NCBI GenBank assembly: GCA_017958245.1
Contig: JAGDDC010000333.1
Span: 1 to 9,053, forward strand
Reading direction: 5' to 3'
Source of the DNA: Lachnospiraceae bacterium
GTDB lineage: Bacteria > Bacillota_A > Clostridia > Lachnospirales > Lachnospiraceae
Length of the DNA stretch: 9,053 bases
Under the pieces are notes generated by a model that was given only the letters and a program-made list of their open reading frames with translations, had not been told where the DNA came from and ran no database searches. Made by a program: the position numbers and the translations under genes. This document shows positions 1 through 6,315 of this stretch, one piece after another; the stretch's first letter is position 1, and each line of letters begins with the position of its first letter.

Positions 1-1575
1 ACCTCCGACAAGATCGACCGCATTGTCACGAACCGTTTTGAGGCTCTCCCGATCTTCTCGTTGATCATGTTCATAGTTTAATACGTTTCGGTAACTACCG
101 TCGTCACATGGGTGACCGACTGGACAAATGACGGACTCTTCGGAGACGGCTTCCACCTCTTTGGCATAGGAAGCAGCGCATACGAAGAAGATGCCACGGA
201 ATATGCAAAGGCAAACATCTGGACAGATGAAGTGAAGACGGCTGTCAATTCGGCTGTAGAAGCAGGTGTTATCGGCGCCGAGGACATACAAGGCGCCATA
301 GACGAAGAAGATTTCGAAGGTTTCGGCGAGGCCTACGAGACATATGGCGAGTCACTCGCAAATGAGGGATACGACATCTCGGAGACCGTTGACGCAGCCA
401 TGGAGGAAGCTCCTGACACCGCAGAATACGGAGTCTACGTTCCCGGCATCCCCGTGCTTGCTGAGAGAGGTCTTGACGCTATCGGCTGTGCGGAATGGCT
501 CAAGAGCCTCATCCTCGACGGTATCATCGGTGGCGTTGGTGCTGTACTCGGATTCGTGCCTCAGATCCTCGTGCTCTTTATATTCCTCGCCTTCCTTGAG
601 GCCTGCGGATATATGGCCAGGATCGCGTTTGTCATGGACAGGATCTTCAGGAAGTTCGGCCTCTCGGGCAAATCCTTCATACCGATGCTCATCGGCACCG
701 GCTGTGGTGTTCCCGGGATCATGGCATCAAGAACTATCGAGAACGAGCGTGACCGCAGGATGACGATCATGACAACGACCTTCATCCCCTGCGGAGCAAA
801 GCTTCCGATCATCGCACTCATCTCCTCCGCTCTCTTCGGCGGCGCATGGTGGGTTGCACCGAGCGCATACTTCCTCGGAGTATTTGCTATCATTGTATCC
901 GGTATCATCTTAAAGAAGACAAAGATGTTTGCAGGCGATCCCGCTCCTTTCGTTATGGAGCTTCCCGCCTACCACTGGCCTACCGTCTCGAACATACTGC
1001 GCAGCATGTGGGAGCGCGGCAGCGCTTTCATCAAGAAAGCAGGAACGATCATCCTCCTCTCTTCGATCGTTATCTGGGCAGGTTCAGTGTTCGGTGTTGT
1101 CGACGGATCGTTTATGTTTGACACCGAGATGGAGCTTGAGAACTCGCTTCTCGGCATCTTCGGAAACGCTATATGCTTCATCTTCAAGCCCATCGGCTTC
1201 GGAGATATCAAGGCCACTGTCGCGACCATCATGGGACTTGTCGCGAAGGAAGAGGTCGTCGGCGTATTCGGAGTACTCGATTTCGAAGGCATGACACAGC
1301 TTGCAGCTTACTCGTTCCTCGTATTCAACCTTCTGTGCGCTCCCTGCTTTGCTGCGATCGGCGCGATCAGGAGAGAGATGAACTCTGCGAAGTGGACGTG
1401 GTTCGCGATCGGCTATCAGTGCGGATTCGCTTATCTCATCTCGCTGATCGTCTTCCAGCTCGGAAGTATCTTCGCGGGTGGCGCGAACGTAGTAGGCATC
1501 ATCTTTGCAGTTCTGGCTCTCGGTTACCTTTGCTATATGCTCTTCAGGCCGGCAAAGCACAGCGTTGCCGCGTAA
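1..1575 (+). CDS. feoB: FeoB ferrous iron transporter, C-terminal part, with an in-frame TAA
   Basis: This is the membrane part of the Fe(II) transporter FeoB; the N-terminal GTPase domain lies upstream of the window. Frame 1 is open from base 1 (TSDKIDRIVTNRFEALPIF), is cut by TAA at 79-81, and continues in the same frame as YVSVTTVVTW and onward to TAA at 1573-1575. Family hallmarks are the gate motif around 676-760 (MLIGTGCGVPGIMASRTIE, then ERDRR), the second conserved segment FIPCGAKLPIIALI near 781-820, and LCAPCFAAIGAIRRE near 1336-1380. Several hydrophobic membrane segments are evident. An acidic stretch of roughly 85 residues (about 175-432) sits in the first external loop. The GTG at 112 has no convincing ribosome binding site, so a separately initiated C-terminal protein is unlikely. 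The identity is firm. Whether the gene is functional depends on how the TAA at 79 is read. Confidence 0.93.
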
Positions 1576-1612
1576 TACAGATTCAATGGTTTGACCAAGA
1601 AAGGAGGCTGTC

Positions 1613-1834
1613 ATGGAATGGATCGCTGAAAACCTGTCAACTTTGATAGTAGGGCTTGTTTTGCTCGCCATAGTAGCCCTGATAGTCTTCAGAATGCTTA
1701 AAGCCAAGAAGCAGGCTTCAGCTTCAGGCGCACCCGCTTGCGGATGCGGCGGCTCCTGTGCCTCCTGCGGCTGCGGATGCAGCTTCTGCAACCCCGGGAA
1801 TTCCGGAGCAGGCGACCGTTCGCTCGGTTCATGA
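1613..1834 (+). CDS. FeoB-associated Cys-rich membrane protein
   Basis: This 73-residue protein starts at ATG 1613 behind a strong AAAGGAGG (1600-1607). It has an N-terminal membrane segment (about residues 9-27, LIVGLVLLAIVALIVF), a short basic stretch (RMLKAKK), and a cysteine/glycine-rich tail with eight cysteines (CGCGGSCASCGCGCSFC). This matches the small FeoB-associated family commonly found directly downstream of feoB in Firmicutes. Its biochemical role is not established; handling Fe(II) at the membrane through the Cys tail is inference. It lies 37 nt after the feoB TAA, clearly in the same operon, and ends in TGA. If the feoB TAA at 1573 were read through, FeoB would run to TGA 1627-1629 and overlap this start by 17 nt. 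Confidence 0.9.
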   Translation: MEWIAENLSTLIVGLVLLAIVALIVFRMLKAKKQASASGAPACGCGGSCASCGCGCSFCNPGNSGAGDRSLGS

Positions 1835-1928
1835 AACTACAGGCGAAAGTCTTACGAACTGTTGTGCCTACTGAATTCGCTGAGCTTACAGTTCTTGATC
1901 CTACATTTCATACTGCTGTTTGAGAAAC

Positions 1929-1977
1929 TAAGGGTACCCCGGCGTCATCTTAACCTGATGACACCGGGGTACCCTTA
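1929..1977. terminator. Long hairpin between feo genes and a convergent gene, probable bidirectional terminator
   Basis: The arms 1929-1949 and 1957-1977 pair over 21 positions with one C/A mismatch (1943/1963) and a 7-nt loop TTAACCT. It lies between the FeoB-associated gene (+) and the convergent oxidase-like gene (-), so it can serve both. U-runs after the stem are poor on both strands, which is why a simple intrinsic terminator is not certain. The rest of 1835-2000 shows no gene that I can support. Confidence 0.7.
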
Positions 1978-2000
1978 TATCCAAGTCTCTGTTCCCGTTC

Positions 2001-2477
2001 CTATGCTTCTCTTACTCTTTTTCCTGTCATGTACTCCGGTACAAGCGCGAACATCAGCGTTCTTGCGCCCGACTTGGCGATCTCGTACTCGATGTACTGC
2101 TCGTCATCCGTGATCTTGTAGCTCAAAAGCCTCGATATCCTGATCGTCTCCTCCATGTCCTCCACAAGCTCGATCCTGCCAAAGACTATGACGCTTCGAA
2201 AGTTCAGCGCCCATTCGCCCGGATTGCGATAACCCTCGTCAAACACACAGAAGGACGCCTTGTCGTGCCGTTTGATCGCATCGATCTTGTGACCTGTCTT
2301 TCCCCCGTGAAAATATATCTTTCCATCCTCCTCACAGTAGAAATGATTCATGGGCATCCCGTAGGGATAGTCCTCGTCCCCGAGCACCGACAGCACCCCA
2401 CGCGGCTCCTTCTTCAGGATCTCGATGCACTCCTCCTCGGGTATCATTTGCTTCTTTCTCGCCAATTCTCTGAACAT
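2001..2477 (-). CDS. Pyridoxamine 5'-phosphate oxidase-like flavin-binding protein
   Basis: This 158-residue protein belongs to the split-barrel FMN-binding superfamily (PNPOx-like, NimA-like subgroup). Recognisable segments are RGVLSVLGDEDYPYGMPMN (first strands), then IYFHGGKTGHKIDAIKR with the H-x-G-x-x-G-H-K-x-x-x-I motif, ASFCVFD, and NFRSVIVFGRIELVED. The start ATG (complement of 2475-2477) is preceded on the minus strand by AAAGGAAGTG at a suitable distance, and the stop is TAG. The substrate cannot be told; relatives are annotated as flavin reductases or nitroimidazole-resistance-like proteins. It is divergent from the DtxR-type gene and shares its promoter region, so control by that metal regulator is possible but unproven. 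Confidence 0.85.
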   Translation of the reverse strand: MFRELARKKQMIPEEECIEILKKEPRGVLSVLGDEDYPYGMPMNHFYCEEDGKIYFHGGKTGHKIDAIKRHDKASFCVFDEGYRNPGEWALNFRSVIVFGRIELVEDMEETIRISRLLSYKITDDEQYIEYEIAKSGARTLMFALVPEYMTGKRVREA

Positions 2478-2520
2478 GTGATCACTTCCTTTCCGCAGGC
2501 TTTTATAACTCTCCGATTAC

Positions 2521-2549
2521 ACTATACCATATCCGACAAAATCTTGAAA
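2521..2549 (-). promoter_or_regulatory. Candidate promoter of the oxidase-like gene
   Basis: Read on the minus strand, TATAGT (complement of 2521-2526) is preceded by TGG, forming an extended -10. A weak -35, TTTCAA (complement of 2544-2549), lies 17 bp away. The -35 occupies the same bases as the -35 of the divergent regulator promoter. Confidence 0.5.
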
Positions 2550-2572
2550 GACGTGCCCGGTTGTGTTATCCT
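2544..2572 (+). promoter_or_regulatory. Candidate promoter of the DtxR-type regulator, with an operator-like inverted repeat
   Basis: TTGAAA (2544-2549), a 17-bp spacer and TATCCT (2567-2572) make a reasonable sigma-A promoter about 40 bp before the regulator start. GTTA-TCC-TAAC (2565-2575) is a small inverted repeat lying over the -10, a natural spot for autoregulation. Its resemblance to DtxR-family boxes is only partial. Confidence 0.55.
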
Positions 2573-2612
2573 AACTATCAGAGAAAGAAAAAGCAAACGG
2601 AGGTAGCTGCCT

Positions 2613-2981
2613 ATGCAGGAATCCGGAGAAATGTATCTCGAGACCATATTGATACTGTCGGAGCAGAGTCCGGTGGTCAGATCGATCGATGTCGGCGATT
2701 ATATGGGGTTTTCAAAGCCCAGCGTAAGCCGTGCGGTCAAGCTGCTCAAGGAGGGCGGGTTCATAACCGTGAGCCCCGAAGGCTTCTTAAGCCTCACGGA
2801 CGCGGGACATGAGATCGCATCCAAGATCTATGAGAGACACAAAGTCCTAACGCAGATACTCGTGAGCCTCGGAGTCGACGAGAAGACGGCCTCTGAGGAC
2901 GCCTGCAAGATGGAGCACGACATCAGCGACGCATCATTTGCGGCGATCAAAAAGAAAGCCTCAAAGCTCTACAAACTCTGA
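2613..2981 (+). CDS. DtxR/MntR-family metal-dependent repressor, iron-type ligands
   Basis: This 122-residue regulator has an N-terminal winged helix (recognition helix near residues 34-48, SKPSVSRAVKLLKEG, and wing around 50-62) followed by the metal-binding dimerisation domain. It lacks the C-terminal SH3-like domain of long DtxR proteins. The visible ligands are M7 (GEMYLETI), C98, E101 and H102 (DACKMEHDIS). These correspond to M10, C102, E105 and H106 of DtxR, whereas the Mn-type MntR has Asp and Glu at the first and third of the corresponding places. H76 matches H79 of the ancillary DtxR site, but the E83 and H98 equivalents appear to be T80 and S94. It is therefore more likely an iron sensor, which suits the neighbouring feo genes. 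The start ATG 2613 follows CGGAGGTAG, and the stop is TGA. Confidence 0.9.
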   Translation: MQESGEMYLETILILSEQSPVVRSIDVGDYMGFSKPSVSRAVKLLKEGGFITVSPEGFLSLTDAGHEIASKIYERHKVLTQILVSLGVDEKTASEDACKMEHDISDASFAAIKKKASKLYKL

Positions 2982-3035
2982 GCCTCGATCCGGAGGTTCT
3001 CTCATCGGGCAGTTTCTTACGGGAGGTGATAAGTT

Positions 3036-3473
3036 TTGGAAACTTATATCTGGCTGGGATTGTTCATAGTCCTGCTCCTCATCGAGCTCTTCACGGTAGG
3101 CCTCACGACCGTATGGTTTGCAGCAGGTGCGCTCATAGCGCTTGTGCTCGCATCCTGCGGTGTCAGTCTTCCGGCGCAGATCATAGCTTTCGTGATCGTG
3201 TCCGCCCTGCTGCTCGTATTCACCCGCCCCATCGCGGTGAAGTACCTAAACGGCAGACGAACGAAGACAAACGTTGATTCTCTGATAGGGAAGCATGCGA
3301 AGGTCACTGAGGCGATCAGCAACACGGACGAAAAAGGTGCGGTTTTCGTTGACGGCAAGGAATGGACCGCAAGAGCGGCCTCAGAGAGCGACCTGATCGA
3401 AGCGGGCGCGCAGGTGAACGTACTGAGTATAGAGGGCGTGAAGCTGATAGTCGAGCGTGTACAGCAGTCCTGA
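3036..3473 (+). CDS. NfeD-like membrane protein with OB-fold domain
   Basis: This 145-residue protein has N-terminal hydrophobic segments (about residues 4-22 and 25-65) and a soluble C-terminal half (about 80-143: IGKHAKVTEAI, GAVFVDGKEWTARA, GAQVNVLSIEGVKLIVE) typical of the NfeD OB fold. I chose the TTG start at 3036 because GGGAGGTGAT (3021-3030) sits at ideal spacing and the membrane segment begins at once. NfeD proteins pair with SPFH/stomatin proteins, and one follows directly. The gene lies 54 nt after the DtxR-type gene with no terminator I can see, so co-transcription is plausible. The stop is TGA. Confidence 0.88.
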   Translation: METYIWLGLFIVLLLIELFTVGLTTVWFAAGALIALVLASCGVSLPAQIIAFVIVSALLLVFTRPIAVKYLNGRRTKTNVDSLIGKHAKVTEAISNTDEKGAVFVDGKEWTARAASESDLIEAGAQVNVLSIEGVKLIVERVQQS

Positions 3474-3615
3474 CCGTTCGCCCGGCATTCACCCGGTGAG
3501 GTAAAATACTGTCACCCACACATGCCGGACCGGGGGGATGGCAGTAAACACATTAAGAGACCCCTGACCCGGGCGAATAGCTTTGGTCTCCGGTCAGAAT
3601 CAGAAGGGAGAAGAC
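3474..3615 (+). promoter_or_regulatory. Structured leader before the SPFH gene
   Basis: This 142-nt gap has a -10-like TAAAAT (3502-3507) without a good -35. It contains nested complements CCGGCAT/ATGCCGG (3482-3488/3522-3528) and GGTGA/TCACC (3495-3499/3512-3516). It also contains two crossing helices, GAGACC/GGTCTC (3557-3562/3585-3590) and CTGACC/GGTCAG (3564-3569/3592-3597). The last pair could form a pseudoknot ending just before the ribosome binding site. I recognise no known RNA family. Confidence 0.35.
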
Positions 3616-4536
3616 ATGGAAGGATATATCATAGCTATAGCGATCATAGTTGTAGTTCTTGCCATATTGGTATCAAACATCAGGATCGTGCCTCAGGCAT
3701 ACGGCTACGTCATCGAGCGTCTAGGTGGATACCGCGGGACCTGGGGTGTCGGGCTTCATTTCAAGGTGCCCTTCATAGACAGGGTTGCAAGACGCGTCCT
3801 TTTGAAAGAGCAGGTGGCCGACTTCCCGCCCCAGCCCGTTATCACCAAGGATAACGTCACGATGCGCATAGACACGGTCGTGTTCTTTCAGATAACAGAT
3901 CCCAAGCTCTACGCATACGGCGTCGAGAACCCCATGATGGCGATCGAGAACCTCACCGCTACGACGCTGAGAAACATCATCGGTGAGCTCGAGCTCGACC
4001 AGACTCTCACGAGCCGCGAGACGATCAACGCCAAGATGCGCTCGCTCCTTGACGTTGCGACAGACCCCTGGGGTATCAAGGTAAACCGCGTTGAGCTCAA
4101 GAACATCATGCCTCCCGCAGCCATCCAGGACGCGATGGAGAAGCAGATGAAGGCAGAGCGCGAGCGCCGTGAAGCAATCCTTAAAGCAGAGGGCGAGAAG
4201 AAGTCAACCATCCTCGTAGCGGAAGGAAAGAAGGAGTCGGCGATCCTCGAGGCCGAGGCCGAGAAGGAAGCCGCGATCCTCCGCGCAGAGGCGAAGAAGG
4301 AGGCCACCATCCGCGAGGCGGAAGGTCAGGCAGAGGCTATCCTCAAGGTTCACAAGGCAAACGCAGACGGTATCCGTTTCTTAAACGAGGCGACTCCCTC
4401 GGAGCAGGTCATCAAGCTTCGAAGCCTCGAGGCATTTGCGAAAGCTGCGGACGGGCAGGCGACGAAGATCATCATCCCCTCCGAGATACAGGGTATCGCA
4501 GGGCTTGCAAGATCAGTCGTAGAAGCAACCAAATGA
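3616..4536 (+). CDS. SPFH/band 7 (stomatin-like) membrane protein
   Basis: This 306-residue protein has one N-terminal membrane segment (about residues 4-21), then the SPFH/band 7 domain (RIVPQAYGYVIERLGGYRG, GLHFKVPFIDRVARRVLLKE, TKDNVTMRIDTVVFFQI), and a long charged coiled-coil stretch rich in repeats of the type AExxKExAIL (about residues 165-250). The end is short and mildly hydrophobic (IPSEIQGIAGLARSVVEA). This order matches QmcA/stomatin-type scaffold proteins, which oligomerise on the inner face of the membrane and work with NfeD partners. I chose ATG 3616 rather than the upstream GTG 3583 because AAGGGAG (3604-3610) lies just before it and the membrane segment follows directly. The stop is TGA. 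Confidence 0.92.
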   Translation: MEGYIIAIAIIVVVLAILVSNIRIVPQAYGYVIERLGGYRGTWGVGLHFKVPFIDRVARRVLLKEQVADFPPQPVITKDNVTMRIDTVVFFQITDPKLYAYGVENPMMAIENLTATTLRNIIGELELDQTLTSRETINAKMRSLLDVATDPWGIKVNRVELKNIMPPAAIQDAMEKQMKAERERREAILKAEGEKKSTILVAEGKKESAILEAEAEKEAAILRAEAKKEATIREAEGQAEAILKVHKANADGIRFLNEATPSEQVIKLRSLEAFAKAADGQATKIIIPSEIQGIAGLARSVVEATK

Positions 4537-4548
4537 TACAGTTCTTGA

Positions 4549-4554
4549 TATAAT
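4549..4554 (+). promoter_or_regulatory. Perfect -10 box before the mod leader
   Basis: TATAAT lies 12 nt after the SPFH stop. No good -35 is present 16-18 bp upstream (the bases there are the SPFH 3' end), so the promoter may need an activator. Transcription from it would start near 4561 and give a leader of about 135 nt before modA. Confidence 0.5.
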
Positions 4555-4637
4555 AAAACAAGCCGCGCCGGCACCGGGCCTGGCGGAACTACGGGTGTAA
4601 GAGACAAGGCGCAGCCCGCGAGGATGCGTTTTGTTTT
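4555..4637 (+). ncRNA. Candidate structured mod leader RNA, possibly a molybdate/cofactor-sensing element
   Basis: AAAACAA (4555-4561) pairs with TTGTTTT (4631-4637), enclosing GCGCC/GGCGC (4565-4569/4608-4612) and, within that, CACC/GGTG (4572-4575/4594-4597). A competing fold, CGCA/TGCG (4610-4613/4625-4628), would be followed at once by TTTTGTTTT, a terminator-like arrangement. Mutually exclusive folds upstream of modABC suggest a riboswitch. Moco RNA elements are known before mod and moa genes, but I could not match their consensus from memory, so the assignment is inference from context and foldability. Confidence 0.35.
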
Positions 4638-4643
4638 AAGGGC

Positions 4644-4665
4644 GTTATGTTTTCGAAAACATAAC
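4644..4665. promoter_or_regulatory. 22-bp perfect palindrome, ModE-like operator candidate
   Basis: GTTATGTTTTC is followed directly by its exact inverse complement. The outer half-sites GTTATGT...ACATAAC resemble the known ModE operator pattern (GTTATAT...ATATAAC). Flanking GGG (4640-4642) and CCC (4667-4669) extend it as an RNA stem after one mismatch. There is no U-run after it, so it is not a terminator. It ends about 20 nt before the modA ribosome binding site. A DNA operator is favoured, and an RNA hairpin role is possible. Confidence 0.6.
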
Positions 4666-4696
4666 TCCCGGTAATTAAAGTAGAAGGAGAAAAGAC

Positions 4697-5563
4697 ATGA
4701 AAGGTAAGAAAAGAAATGATCGTAAGGTTTTTACGATCGCAGTGATCTTGTTTGTAGCAGCATTGTTTGCGGGCTGCGCCGGGGGCGGTGCGGCAAATGA
4801 GAAGAAGGACTCATCAGGCTCAAAGACCGAGCTCATAGTCTTCGCAGCAGCGTCTCTTACGGAGACTCTGACAGAGATCGCTGACGAGTACGCGAAGGTC
4901 GACCCGGACGTCACCCTCACCTTCAACTTCGACTCGTCGGGCACCCTCAAGACCCAGATACAGGAGGGTGCGGACTGTGATCTCTTCATATCGGCGGCTC
5001 CCAAGCAAATGAACGCGCTTGATGCCACGAAGGATGCCGAGGCAAACCCCGATGGCCTCGATCTTGTCGACAGCGCAACACGTACGGATCTTCTTGAGAA
5101 CAAAGTCGTGCTCGCTGTCCCCGAAGGCAACCCGAAGGCGCTCACCTCCTACGACGACCTTGTATCTCACCTCAAAGCGCAGGACATACTCCTTGCCATG
5201 GGCAACTCGGACGTCCCCGTGGGCCAGTACACCGCAAAGATCCTCTCCCACTTCGGGCTCGACGAGGAGGCGCTCGCAAAGGCCGGATGCATAACCTACG
5301 GGTCGAACGTCAAAGAAGTCACCACACAGGTTGGCGAAGCGGCAGTCGATTGTGGTATAATCTATGCGACGGACGCTTTTTCGGCAGGTCTGAAAGTAGT
5401 AGACTCCGCGACCGAGGAGATGTGCGGGCGCGTGATCTATCCCGCCGCAGTCCTCAAGAACTCCGCTCACAGTGACAAAGCCGCAGCTTTCCTTGAGTTT
5501 TTGCGCACCTCCGACAAGGCGCGCGAGGTCTTCAGTGCAGTGGGGTTCACACCGCTCGGGTAG
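4697..5563 (+). CDS. modA: Molybdate (or tungstate) ABC transporter substrate-binding lipoprotein
   Basis: This 288-residue protein has a basic N-terminus, a hydrophobic segment and a lipobox LFAGC with the lipidated Cys at residue 27. It is therefore anchored outside the membrane. The mature part shows ModA hallmarks: ELIVFAAASLTETLTEIADEY at the start of the domain, FNFDSSGTLKTQIQEGADCDLFISA, VLAVPEGNP, and GNSDVPVGQYTAKIL. It captures the oxyanion for ModB/ModC; molybdate and tungstate cannot be told apart here. ATG 4697 follows AAGGAG (4684-4689). The stop is TAG at 5561-5563, and the frame stays open from there into modB with no other stop. Confidence 0.94.
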   Translation: MKGKKRNDRKVFTIAVILFVAALFAGCAGGGAANEKKDSSGSKTELIVFAAASLTETLTEIADEYAKVDPDVTLTFNFDSSGTLKTQIQEGADCDLFISAAPKQMNALDATKDAEANPDGLDLVDSATRTDLLENKVVLAVPEGNPKALTSYDDLVSHLKAQDILLAMGNSDVPVGQYTAKILSHFGLDEEALAKAGCITYGSNVKEVTTQVGEAAVDCGIIYATDAFSAGLKVVDSATEEMCGRVIYPAAVLKNSAHSDKAAAFLEFLRTSDKAREVFSAVGFTPLG

Positions 5564-5614
5564 GGAGCTTTTCGCCCCTCGCCCGATCTTTACTTCCTTG
5601 CAAATGAGGTATAT

Positions 5615-6292
5615 ATGGACTGGTTTCCGCTTTTAAACTCTCTGCGGATAGCGCTGATCAGCGCTGTCATCGTTTTTTTCGCAGGGATCTTATTCGCATA
5701 CTATATAGCAAAGGCGCCGAAGGCCGTCAAAGCCGTCCTCGACGTCATACTCACTCTCCCGCTCGTGCTTCCGCCCACCGTCGTATGCTATCTCATACTG
5801 CGCCTCCTCGGGCCGAAGCACGCGATCGGGGCATGGTTTCTCTCCGTCTTCGACGTGAAGCTCACCATGAACTGGCAATCCGCGATCATCGCTACGACCA
5901 TCGTGGTCTTCCCGCTCATGTACAGGACGGCGAGAGGAGCTTTTGAGACCTTTGACGAGACTCTCGCCTACTCTGCAAGCACCCTGGGGCTTAGGAACTC
6001 CTACATCTTCTGGCGCATCAGGATGCCCGCCTGCAGGCAGGGGATGATAGCCGGGGTGGTGCTCTCATTTGCAAGGGCACTCGGAGAATACGGCGCGACG
6101 AACATGGTCGCGGGCTACACGCCCGGCAGGACAGCCACGATCTCCACAACGGTCTACCAGCTGTGGAGGACGAACAACGACTCTCTGGCCTTCAAATGGG
6201 TCCTCGTAAACATCGCGATATCCGCGGTGGTCCTCTTTGCGGTCAACCTGCTCGAGCAGAGAAGGTTCAGGGCCGGCGCCCGCAGGGCGTAA
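5615..6292 (+). CDS. modB: Molybdate ABC transporter permease
   Basis: This 225-residue inner-membrane protein of the binding-protein-dependent permease family has about five or six hydrophobic segments (first LRIALISAVIVFFAGILFAYYI). It carries the cytoplasmic coupling loop that contacts the ATPase (YSASTLGLRNSYIFWRIRMP) and the ModB-typical segment SFARALGEYGATNMVAGYTP. ATG 5615 follows TGAGGT (5605-5610). It ends with TAA 6290-6292. If that were not read as stop, the protein would gain nine codons and end at TGA 6317-6319, overlapping the modC start as ATGA. Its place between modA and modC makes the assignment firm. Confidence 0.94.
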   Translation: MDWFPLLNSLRIALISAVIVFFAGILFAYYIAKAPKAVKAVLDVILTLPLVLPPTVVCYLILRLLGPKHAIGAWFLSVFDVKLTMNWQSAIIATTIVVFPLMYRTARGAFETFDETLAYSASTLGLRNSYIFWRIRMPACRQGMIAGVVLSFARALGEYGATNMVAGYTPGRTATISTTVYQLWRTNNDSLAFKWVLVNIAISAVVLFAVNLLEQRRFRAGARRA

Positions 6293-6315
6293 ACACACTT
6301 TTCAGGAGGAAGTAC

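Noticed and set aside
112..1575. A complete short FeoB starting at GTG 112
   Set aside because: FeoB sequence continues upstream of it in the same frame to base 1, and no ribosome binding site precedes the GTG.
1084..1791. Long minus-strand open frame (235 codons) opposite feoB and the Cys-rich gene
   Set aside because: It mirrors two well-supported genes on the plus strand, has low-complexity composition and no recognisable domain.
4820..5470. Minus-strand open frame opposite modA
   Set aside because: A shadow of modA with no ribosome binding site or domain features.
6163..6315. Upstream extension of the modC open frame
   Set aside because: It overlaps the 3' end of modB in another frame. 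AGGAGGA before ATG 6316 and the ABC-domain start fix the true start.
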